A stretch of 12,791 bases of DNA from NCBI GenBank assembly GCA_051647685.1, contig JBOFEG010000030.1, forward strand, positions 1 to 12,791. Reading direction: 5' to 3'. The first letter of the stretch is position 1, and each line of letters starts with the position of its first letter. Source of the DNA: CALTSX01 sp051647685. Its GTDB lineage: Bacteria; Chlamydiota; Chlamydiia; Chlamydiales; CALTSX01. A program made the position numbers and the translations under genes. Shown here piece after piece: positions 1 to 6,249 of this stretch. The notes beneath the pieces are model-generated. The model searched no databases and was not told the origin of the DNA. It saw only the letters and a program-made list of their open reading frames with translations.

Positions 1-2217
1 TTCGGAAGTTAGGGTGGCTAAAGCTTTGATGTATTGGTTAATAGGTAACCGAAAGAGGTTGTTGAGGAGAGAGACTAGATGATCGTTTTCGAAGGGGAAG
101 TTGGGACAGAAGAGGTAGTTTGCGAGTTGTTTTTGGTTGTTGGGTAGTTGGTTGTTGGGAATGGGTAGGATGATTTCGGGATCGACCAGGGTGAGTCTAT
201 AGTCTGTGAAGTCGTTTTCTGTAGTGATGGCTCCACCCGCATTGGAGGTGAATCGGTTGAAGTTACCCAGGAGGGCCCCTCCTTCTATGACGTGGTACTC
301 TTTGTTTCGGGGATAGATGCCCGGTTCTAGGTTGATGTTGAGGGTGCCGTCGAGTTGTGCGGCGCCTTTGATTTTTAGTTGATCGGCGCTGCCGTCGGGT
401 TTGAGTTGTATGAATAGGATTCCATCAGGGGTTTGTATGTAGTTGCCTCCAATGGTTAGGTTGCCTAGGTTGTTGTCTCCGGGTTTTACGATGCCGTTGT
501 TATTTACGTTACCTCCTGCAGTTCCATTGCCGGCAAGGATTCCATCGGGTTGGACGTTGATGTTGGATGGAAGAATTCCGTCGACTTTTAGAATTCCTTG
601 GTTGATGGTAAGGTTTCCCGTATGGGTGGAGGCCCCAATTTGTTTCCAGGTGCCGGTGTTTGTTTTGTTGAGGGTTCCGCTTCCGCTGATGTTTCCGGTG
701 GTGGTGAGTGTGGTTCCATCGGGAGCGTCTATGTTTGCATTGCCACTAGCTACTATGGGATTGGTGAGGGTCATAGTTTTAGTGGGTTGGAGGCTTCCGC
801 CATTTAAGGTGATGTTGGAGCTTTGGGATCCTAGAACTTTGGGATCGGGAAAAGAGAGTGTGCCGGCTTGAATAGTAGTGCCTCCTCGGTAGTTGTTGTC
901 GGTACTAGACAGGGTGAGTTGGCCAGGACCTTGTTTAACTACTCCGCTATCTAAGTGGCCAGCAGGGGCTTTTAGGTCGGCCATTATTGAGTAGGAGGCG
1001 GTGAGGGGCTGGGTGTTGTTGAAGACTACTTTGGCCTCCCGGAAGAGGAAGATGTCGGGGGCGTAGCCTTCTCCGGGTTGAGCATCATCTATATCACCTA
1101 ATCGTACTTTACCACCTATACATTGATTGCCTAAAATTTTTACTTTATCTACAATAATGCAGGTGGCGCTATCTCCTACAAAAATAGCTCCTCCAAGCCC
1201 TGCACCACCACCAACAGATCCTCCGTATCTAGAAGTACTCTTTCCTCCATTCCCTCCAAATCTTCCACCTTGACCTCCAGGATTGTTTCCACCTATTGAT
1301 CCACCGCCTCCTCCACCGAAACCTCCGCCACCCCCGAAAAGACCGGTACTAGAAGCTCCTCCAAAACCTCCTCCACCGCCATAGAAGTTGTAAATGGTTG
1401 ATTTACCACCACCTTCCCCACCACCACTACCAAAACCTCCTCCACCCGCTTTCCCACTACCTCCTCCATTGCCTCCGCCGCCTCCTCCTCCTTGTGTGCT
1501 TTGTCCTCCGCTTCCTCCGCAGTAACCACCGGCTCCTCCCTTGTTGGCTTTCCCATCTAAACCTTGACCATTCATATTACTAACTTGTCCAGAACCGCTG
1601 CTTCCTCCTCCATAACCTTTCAGAAACGGGGATCCATCACTCGCACCGCCAGTTCCATCATTCAAACCCGGATAATCCCCCCCTCCTCCAAGACTAGAAG
1701 AATTTTTAGAAGAGGAAGAAAAACTAGCTCCACCCCCTCCTCTACCAGGATTATTACTTGACCCACCACATGCTTGGCAATTATTAATAATAATTTCATT
1801 AAGTATAAGAATTTTATCTCGATCAATATAAATGCCTCCTCCAGCACCCATGCCCCCCGGTTCCCCTCCAATCGCAGCTCCATTTTGTAATACACAATTA
1901 TTAATATTGAGATCTGCCATAATAGTAGCAAATAGTCTATACTGGTTATTGCCATCAATAACTTGCTTTTTGCTGGAATTTATAACGGTATTTTTTTTAA
2001 TTACAGGAAGATCAGAGCTCAAAGAAATCGGACTATTCTCAGGAATTTGCATAGTAATCGTATTAGAACTATCCGATTCCGAATTAATCTGCTCAATAGC
2101 TGCGCGCAAACTACCAGTGCCACTATCATTATTATTAGTAACATTCACATTTGCAGAATAAAGACAAAACGAACATCCAATTACTAATAGTCCAGCTACA
2201 TTAAATTCTCGTTTCAT
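1..2217 (-). CDS. Pmp-like autotransporter adhesin, N-terminal 739 codons (3' end outside window)
   Basis: The frame is open from an ATG at 2217 to the left edge with no stop. The protein opens with a signal peptide (MKREF, then a hydrophobic stretch to about residue 22). Next comes a parallel beta-helix type start (SGTGSLRAAIEQIN, about 32-45), glycine-rich sequence (about 155-345) ending in a Pmp-like GGAI (about 342-345), and an autotransporter-associated beta-strand repeat (GPGQLTL...GGTTIQAGTL, about 425-455). Further beta-rich passenger sequence ends in a helical LVSLLNNLF...YIKALATL segment, like the linker before a type V barrel. The barrel itself is beyond position 1. Expected role: type Va secretion of a surface adhesin. 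The gene lies downstream of nth but after a 188-base gap, so it probably has its own promoter. Oddities are a G7 tract at the ribosome site and a sharp codon-usage switch near 1080. Class is fairly sure; ligand and exact Pmp subtype are unknown. Confidence 0.85.
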   Translation of the reverse strand, partial: MKREFNVAGLLVIGCSFCLYSANVNVTNNNDSGTGSLRAAIEQINSESDSSNTITMQIPENSPISLSSDLPVIKKNTVINSSKKQVIDGNNQYRLFATIMADLNINNCVLQNGAAIGGEPGGMGAGGGIYIDRDKILILNEIIINNCQACGGSSNNPGRGGGGASFSSSSKNSSSLGGGGDYPGLNDGTGGASDGSPFLKGYGGGSSGSGQVSNMNGQGLDGKANKGGAGGYCGGSGGQSTQGGGGGGGNGGGSGKAGGGGFGSGGGEGGGKSTIYNFYGGGGGFGGASSTGLFGGGGGFGGGGGGSIGGNNPGGQGGRFGGNGGKSTSRYGGSVGGGAGLGGAIFVGDSATCIIVDKVKILGNQCIGGKVRLGDIDDAQPGEGYAPDIFLFREAKVVFNNTQPLTASYSIMADLKAPAGHLDSGVVKQGPGQLTLSSTDNNYRGGTTIQAGTLSFPDPKVLGSQSSNITLNGGSLQPTKTMTLTNPIVASGNANIDAPDGTTLTTTGNISGSGTLNKTNTGTWKQIGASTHTGNLTINQGILKVDGILPSNINVQPDGILAGNGTAGGNVNNNGIVKPGDNNLGNLTIGGNYIQTPDGILFIQLKPDGSADQLKIKGAAQLDGTLNINLEPGIYPRNKEYHVIEGGALLGNFNRFTSNAGGAITTENDFTDYRLTLVDPEIILPIPNNQLPNNQKQLANYLFCPNFPFENDHLVSLLNNLFRLPINQYIKALATLTSE
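1190..1755 (-). repeat. Low-complexity glycine-rich coding segment of the autotransporter
   Basis: Roughly 190 codons dominated by GGA, GGT and GGC give runs of three to seven glycines broken by Ser, Asn, Phe, Lys and Tyr. On the plus strand it reads as repeated CCTCC and CCACC. Repeat units are imperfect (GGGGGFGG occurs twice, near 1360 and 1320), so this is degenerate low complexity rather than a clean tandem array. Such DNA can expand or contract by recombination between repeats. Short open frames on either strand here are by-products of the repeat composition. Confidence 0.7.
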
Positions 2218-2221
2218 CTTT

Positions 2222-2233
2222 TTACCCCCCCAT
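2222..2233 (-). promoter_or_regulatory. G7 tract serving as ribosome site, with a three-codon upstream ORF
   Basis: On the minus strand, seven G's (2231-2225) lie 7 bases before the autotransporter ATG at 2217, the right place for a Shine-Dalgarno contact. An ATG at 2233-2231 overlaps the tract and reads ATG GGG GGG TAA, a tiny ORF ending just before the real start. Losing one G, or gaining two, removes that stop and puts the upstream ATG in frame, adding Met-Gly-Gly-Lys-Lys (or a one-residue longer version) ahead of the signal peptide. The tract and frames are read directly; any switching is inference. Confidence 0.5.
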
Positions 2234-2317
2234 AATTAAAAATATCTTTATCGCAATTCAGAAAAATAAAAGCACGAAAAAAGTAGAAACAGTGATTTAT
2301 AAAAAAACTAAAGTCAC

Positions 2318-2323
2318 ATATTA
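2318..2323 (-). promoter_or_regulatory. Possible -10 element for the autotransporter
   Basis: TAATAT on the minus strand, about 100 bases upstream of the autotransporter ATG, resembles a sigma-70/sigma-66 -10 hexamer. No good -35 sits 16-18 bases further upstream. The 188-base gap between nth and this gene makes an independent promoter plausible, but the exact site is uncertain. Confidence 0.2.
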
Positions 2324-2405
2324 TTTAACGTTCGATAACTAACTCTTATGGATGGTTAAAATGACTGGAGTTACTCCCTTTTGAATCCAAAGGAATAGAT
2401 TACTC

Positions 2406-3032
2406 TTAAAAAGCGTAGTGTAATTGAGAACAAATCGGACACTGTGTAATAATATGTTTCTTAGCTGTACAAAACTCTCGTGCATAATAAATCATTTGTA
2501 AATGTAATAAATTCCAATCTTCTTTTGCAAATAAGTTAGTTAGATCTAGTTCTGTTTGAATTACTGATTTTCCTGAGCTAAGCCCCCACCGTTTAGCGCA
2601 CCGATGAATATGTGTATCTACTGGGAAGGCGGGGATACCAAATGCTTGCGATAAAATAACAGAGGCTGTTTTTCTTCCGACGCCGGGTAGTTTTTCCAAC
2701 GATTCTCTGTTAGAGGGAACTTCTCCATTATGCGTATCCAAGAGAATTTGTGATAAAGTATGAATAGATTTTGCCTTGAAATTGAATAAACCGCAGGGGC
2801 GTATAATTTGTGCAATCTCATTTATTGATAATTTAAGCATTTGCTGTGGAGTAGATGCTTTTGCAAATAATAAAGGAGTAATTTGATTCACTCTAAAATC
2901 TGTACATTGCGCTGATAAAATTACTGCGATTAAAAGAGTATATTTGGACGAGAATTGCAATGGAATTGATGGATTTGGAAAATAATCGGAAAGAATTTTT
3001 TGAACAAGGATAGCTCTTTTTTCTCGGTTCAT
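2406..3032 (-). CDS. nth: Endonuclease III-family DNA glycosylase/AP lyase
   Basis: A base-excision repair enzyme that removes oxidised pyrimidines and nicks at the abasic site. With the ATG start it is 208 residues, close to the usual 210. It carries SAQCTD near 40, the helix-hairpin-helix LPGVGRKTA (about 115-123) with the catalytic Lys121, and PVDTHIHR with the catalytic Asp139. The C-terminal cysteine region has Cys188, Cys198 and Cys201 but no fourth cysteine, and the first gap is 9 residues rather than the usual 6, so a [4Fe-4S] cluster is probably absent or altered. The frame could open at a TTG at 3044, but the ATG at 3032 overlaps the mnmE stop as ATGA, typical of translational coupling, so I chose it. 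Likely co-transcribed with mnmE, as in Chlamydia. Confidence 0.93.
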   Translation of the reverse strand: MNREKRAILVQKILSDYFPNPSIPLQFSSKYTLLIAVILSAQCTDFRVNQITPLLFAKASTPQQMLKLSINEIAQIIRPCGLFNFKAKSIHTLSQILLDTHNGEVPSNRESLEKLPGVGRKTASVILSQAFGIPAFPVDTHIHRCAKRWGLSSGKSVIQTELDLTNLFAKEDWNLLHLQMIYYAREFCTAKKHIITQCPICSQLHYAF

Positions 3033-4402
3033 TTTCCCACGCAAAATGTGGAGAATATGCTTTCAAGAATCTCCTCTGAGACATTGCCGCCAGAAAATGT
3101 ATTGAGATGCTCTAAAGATTCTCTTAGATCACTTGCAATGAGTTCGGGAGATTGATTGGCGTTTAAACTTGTTTCAACTTGGTGTAATGCATATATAACT
3201 TTTTGCAGAGCATGCATATGCCGTTTTTTTGTAATAACAATTTCATCTTTTGCTGGAAGATTTTTTTCTAATTTTTTTTGCATAGCTATTTGTAGTGTAT
3301 CTATGTGTAGCCCTTGTATTGCTGAGATTGGAATAATATCCTTTGGCATATCAGGAGATGTAATCGATGGGTCTACCAAATCTATTTTATTCCAAATAAT
3401 TAATGTGGAAGACATGGGAAGTTCTGACAGAATCGCTTTTTCCTCTTGAGAAAGATCGCGACTCGCATCCAGTATGAAAAGAATGAGATCTGCATTAGAG
3501 AGAACCTCTTTTGTTTTAACAATTCCAGCTTTTTCAATTGTATCTTCAGTATCTCGAAGACCTGCAGTATCTATTAATTTACAATAAAGAGATCCAAGCA
3601 TGAATTCCTCTTCGATAAGATCTCGAGTAGTGCCCGGAATGTCAGTAACAATAACTCGATCTTTTTTGAGCAGAGTATTCATCAGGGAAGATTTCCCTAC
3701 ATTGGGACTGCCTATAAGACAAATCCAGTATCCAGTGAACAATTTATCGCCATCGTTAAATCGATCAATCAGGTCCTGTAGTTTGCTCTGGATATTTGTA
3801 ATGGTAAATTGTATTGATTGTAGGGTGAGTGGGTCTAAATTCTCCTCTGGGTAATCGATCCAAGCCTCAATGTGAGCTGCTATTTTGAGAATCCCTTGTT
3901 TAAAGCTATCGATATGTTTAGACAGATGTCCTTGCAATTGCATTTGTGCAGTTTGAAGGGCACGTGCGCTTTTTGCACTGATGAGATTTTGTACAGATTC
4001 TGCTTGCGTAAGATCCATTTTTCCATTTTTAAAAGCGCGAAAAGTAAATTCTCCTGGATTGGCAAGACGAGCTCCCAATTCAATAGCCCTCATTAAAATA
4101 GTTTCTGCGATAAGGGTATTTCCATGGCAATGTAGTTCCACAATATCTTCCCCAGTGTAGGAATTAGGAGAGTGCATTATGCAAAGAAGTCCGGTGTCAA
4201 TAACACGTCGGGAATGATTCAAAAATTTCCCAAAGTGCATCGTATGAGAGGGTAGGTGGTTTATTGTTTTTGAAAATAGTTGATTTGCAATAGAAATTGC
4301 CCTATTTCCAGACAAACGAATAATAGCGATTCCACCTTCTCCCGGCGGAGTCGCTATTGCGGCAATTGTATCGCTAGAAATCGTATAATAATCTAAATAC
4401 AT
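3029..4402 (-). CDS. mnmE: tRNA modification GTPase MnmE (TrmE/ThdF)
   Basis: MnmE works with MnmG to place the (carboxymethyl)aminomethyl group on wobble uridine 34 of certain tRNAs. The 457 residues match the family length. The N-terminal folate-binding domain begins DTIAAIATPPGEGGIAIIRL. An embedded G domain follows: G1 GSPNVGKS (about 231-238), G2 GTTRD (about 257-261), G3 DTAG (about 278-281) and G4 NKID (about 338-341). The C-terminus ends CVGK, the family's C-[IVL]-G-K motif with the conserved Cys. A GTG at 4420 would add six residues, but the ATG at 4402 fits the family better, and a TATACT hexamer lies between the two. There is no Shine-Dalgarno before either start. It overlaps nth downstream. 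All key motifs are intact. Confidence 0.96.
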   Translation of the reverse strand: MYLDYYTISSDTIAAIATPPGEGGIAIIRLSGNRAISIANQLFSKTINHLPSHTMHFGKFLNHSRRVIDTGLLCIMHSPNSYTGEDIVELHCHGNTLIAETILMRAIELGARLANPGEFTFRAFKNGKMDLTQAESVQNLISAKSARALQTAQMQLQGHLSKHIDSFKQGILKIAAHIEAWIDYPEENLDPLTLQSIQFTITNIQSKLQDLIDRFNDGDKLFTGYWICLIGSPNVGKSSLMNTLLKKDRVIVTDIPGTTRDLIEEEFMLGSLYCKLIDTAGLRDTEDTIEKAGIVKTKEVLSNADLILFILDASRDLSQEEKAILSELPMSSTLIIWNKIDLVDPSITSPDMPKDIIPISAIQGLHIDTLQIAMQKKLEKNLPAKDEIVITKKRHMHALQKVIYALHQVETSLNANQSPELIASDLRESLEHLNTFSGGNVSEEILESIFSTFCVGK

Positions 4403-4410
4403 AGAGGAAA

Positions 4411-4416
4411 AGTATA
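4411..4416 (-). promoter_or_regulatory. Candidate -10 element just upstream of mnmE
   Basis: TATACT on the minus strand ends 8 bases before the mnmE ATG. With usual spacing, transcription would begin one or two bases from the start codon, giving a leaderless or nearly leaderless message. No Shine-Dalgarno is visible and the -35 region is poor. The hexamer is read directly; promoter use is inferred. Confidence 0.35.
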
Positions 4417-4572
4417 GCACGATAGAGTATTTTTTTGGAGAATCTTCAGAAAATCTCTATTGAATAAAAATAAACTAAGTAGTAAATTTTTTATTCGAAA
4501 ATATTATATATAATATAAGAACATTTTATAATAAAAAAGTTTTACTGAAGTTTTACAATAGAGTTTAATTAT

Positions 4573-4905
4573 ATGCTTCAAAATCAAGTCATCAGCCCTC
4601 CAAAAGTGACTATAGGACATGAGTATATTGAACAAATCAGAGATCAGAAAAAAATTGTTGAAGCAAGGCTTTATAAAGGACTTTTTCGCAATTTACAACC
4701 AGGCCATCGAATAGAATTTGTTGCGTCTAATAATCCACACAATTTCGTATTTTGTAAGGTAAGATATACTAAAAGGTATCATAACTTTAGAGAAATGCTA
4801 CAGGCACTGGAGAAAGCTGTTAGTATTTATAATGGAATTCCTGAGCATAGTCGTCAGGTTACTATATATGGTGATCTTGCTATTGGAATAGAAGTTATTC
4901 GATAG
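4573..4905 (+). CDS. Small ASCH-domain (PUA-like fold) protein
   Basis: A 110-residue single-domain protein. Its pattern fits the ASCH superfamily: IEQIRDQKKIVEARLYKG (about 19-36), then FRNLQPGHRIEFV, a beta stretch with CKVRYTKRYHNFREML, and a closing YGDLAIGIEVI strand. ASCH proteins resemble PUA RNA-binding domains and have been linked to RNA binding or, in YqfB, N4-acetylcytidine amidohydrolase activity; I cannot assign either here. It stands alone between two minus-strand operons, divergent from mnmE and converging on ruvA with a 14-base gap. The leader is very AT-rich with only a weak GAG as ribosome site. No signal peptide or membrane segment is seen. Domain assignment is by motif pattern only. 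Confidence 0.75.
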   Translation: MLQNQVISPPKVTIGHEYIEQIRDQKKIVEARLYKGLFRNLQPGHRIEFVASNNPHNFVFCKVRYTKRYHNFREMLQALEKAVSIYNGIPEHSRQVTIYGDLAIGIEVIR

Positions 4906-4919
4906 CAGTATTATAAGAG

Positions 4920-5507
4920 CTAACAAGTCCGAATTTCCTGTAATGCCATTTTAATAAGTTCTGATAAAGAGGATGTCGTTGTAGTAGTTACTTGTATCCG
5001 ACGTACCGCTTCTTTAGCTTTTGTTTTTTCATAACCGAGTGCAACTAAGGCGGAAATAACATCGGCTGACAGATTTATCGAAGAATTCTCTTGTGCAAAT
5101 GCAAAATCGGAGAGTCGGTCTGGCAGCTCAATACAAAACCGATCGATAGTTTTTTTCCCGATACCAGGTATTTTTTCTAGCTCAAAGGTATTTTTAGTTT
5201 GAATTGCTGTAACAAATTCGAATGGAGTAGTATGAGTTAAAATTGTAAATGCTGTTTTTGGACCAATTCCAGAAACTCGACTTAAAATATAGAAGAGCTC
5301 GCGTTCTTCTAGCGTAAGAAATCCATAGAGCGTATGTGCATCTTCTCGAATAATCATAGCGAGATAAAGTAATAGATCTGCTCCAATTTTCGGAAGAAGA
5401 GACATTTGGTTTTTAGAAAAGAAGATTTTATATCCAAGACCACGATTTTCTATTATTATGTTGGATGTATGAATAGCTACGAGAGATCCTCGAATAAAGT
5501 CTAACAT
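4920..5507 (-). CDS. ruvA: Holliday junction branch migration complex subunit RuvA
   Basis: RuvA binds four-way junctions and loads the RuvB motor for branch migration. From the ATG at 5507 it is 195 residues (family about 200). The N-terminal OB-fold begins MLDFIRGSLV and contains NRGLGYKIFF. The acidic pin residues Glu55 and Asp56 (IREDAHTLYGF) sit at the same numbers as in E. coli. Two helix-hairpin-helix motifs follow: SGIGPKTA (about 79-86) and IPGIGKKT (about 113-120). After a linker, the C-terminal domain (VISALVALGYEKTKAKEAV, then SELIKMAL) is the RuvB-contact region. The frame extends back to a TTG at 5546, but the ATG has an AGGG ribosome site and matches the family start. It overlaps the end of ruvC by 7 bases, so the pair is an operon. 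ruvB is not in the window. Confidence 0.95.
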   Translation of the reverse strand: MLDFIRGSLVAIHTSNIIIENRGLGYKIFFSKNQMSLLPKIGADLLLYLAMIIREDAHTLYGFLTLEERELFYILSRVSGIGPKTAFTILTHTTPFEFVTAIQTKNTFELEKIPGIGKKTIDRFCIELPDRLSDFAFAQENSSINLSADVISALVALGYEKTKAKEAVRRIQVTTTTTSSLSELIKMALQEIRTC

Positions 5508-6007
5508 CCGGACCCTACTTTTGTGCAAGCGCGTTGAAGATGGCAAATTGCAATCGCGATTGCATCCGTGATGTCATGAGGAGAATCTGGAAGTTCGCAT
5601 TGTAAAAGCGTTCTCACCATACAGCTGACTTGAGTTTTAGTAGATCTCCCATTCCCAGTTACAGCCAGCTTAATAGCAGTAGGAGAATACTCTGCTACAG
5701 GAATTTTTACTTTTCCGCAGGCAACAAGAGCTGATGTCTTTGCCATAGCTATTTTTAAAGTGGCTTGTACATTGAGGCCAACAAACTGTCCCTCTATCGC
5801 AACAGAAATAGGATTATATCGTTGTAACAAATACTCGATTTTATGAAATACCCAATAACATTTATCGGCAAGGGACAGTTTAGATGGAACTATAATAGCT
5901 CCATAATCGAGTAAGATGAGAGAAGAGGCTTCTTTTTGTACAATCCCATAACCTGTAATTTTTGTTCCAGGATCCAATCCAAGTACAATATTTTTTTTCA
6001 TACACAT
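5501..6007 (-). CDS. ruvC: Crossover junction endodeoxyribonuclease RuvC
   Basis: RuvC is the Holliday junction resolvase acting after RuvAB. The 168-residue protein has an RNase H-like fold with its four acidic residues visible: Asp12 in LGLDPGT, Glu72 in VAIEGQF, and Asp145 plus Asp148 in HDITDAIAIA. Length is normal (E. coli 173). Two in-frame ATGs, at 6007 and 6001, are possible; the second gives MKKNIVLGLDPG, nearer the usual family start, and the evidence does not decide. The stop lies inside the start of ruvA, implying coupled expression. The 242-base AT-rich region upstream is shared with a divergent nuclease gene. Confidence 0.96.
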   Translation of the reverse strand: MCMKKNIVLGLDPGTKITGYGIVQKEASSLILLDYGAIIVPSKLSLADKCYWVFHKIEYLLQRYNPISVAIEGQFVGLNVQATLKIAMAKTSALVACGKVKIPVAEYSPTAIKLAVTGNGRSTKTQVSCMVRTLLQCELPDSPHDITDAIAIAICHLQRACTKVGSGC

Positions 6008-6065
6008 TGAGTGTACTGTTATCAGAAATTGTAGCGAAGCATTTTATTTGTAACCGAATTATGGG

Positions 6066-6118
6066 ATAGCTTTCTAGCTATTTTATATTGGAAATTTTAC
6101 AAGCTATTCTGTAAATAG
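6066..6118. promoter_or_regulatory. Paired inverted repeats in the ruvC/nuclease divergent region
   Basis: ATAGCT-TTCT-AGCTAT (6066-6081) is a perfect 6-base stem with a 4-base loop. A second repeat, CTATT-CTGTA-AATAG (6104-6118), lies about 20 bases away and shares the AGCTAT word (6102-6107). The region sits between divergent start codons at 6007 and 6250, so an operator or RNA hairpin is possible. In AT-rich DNA such repeats also arise by chance. Confidence 0.25.
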
Positions 6119-6249
6119 TATTTATATATATTTGGTTAAAAAATAAAACTTGTAAAATAATTTTTTTAATCATTTATATTTAATTTATTTTAGGATTAAT
6201 TTAAGAATTGAAATTTATGAAAAATTCTTTATTAATCTAGGGCTAAATT

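Noticed and set aside
443..871. A 142-codon plus-strand open frame opposite the autotransporter
   Set aside because: It is antisense to an uninterrupted 739-codon frame with signal peptide and autotransporter repeat; its Pro/Val/Leu-rich translation reflects the C-rich codons of the real gene.
1293..2187. Several short open frames on both strands across the glycine-rich region
   Set aside because: Their Glu/Val, His/Leu or Pro-rich translations are alternate readings of glycine codon repeats and have no plausible ribosome sites or domains.
2371..2396. Inverted repeats just after nth (CCTTT/AAAGG and GGAG-TAA-CTCC) as a terminator
   Set aside because: Stems of 4-5 bases with no following U-run on the minus strand; too weak to call.
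3030..3044. TTG start for nth at 3044
   Set aside because: The ATG at 3032 is in frame, overlaps the mnmE stop as ATGA and gives the normal family length.
5505..5546. TTG start for ruvA at 5546
   Set aside because: The 13 extra residues do not resemble RuvA, while the ATG at 5507 has an AGGG ribosome site and puts Glu55/Asp56 at the E. coli numbering.
6120..6170. TTGGTT/TAAAAT promoter for the nuclease gene
   Set aside because: Spacing is only 15 bases and many similar AT-rich hexamers occur in the same stretch.
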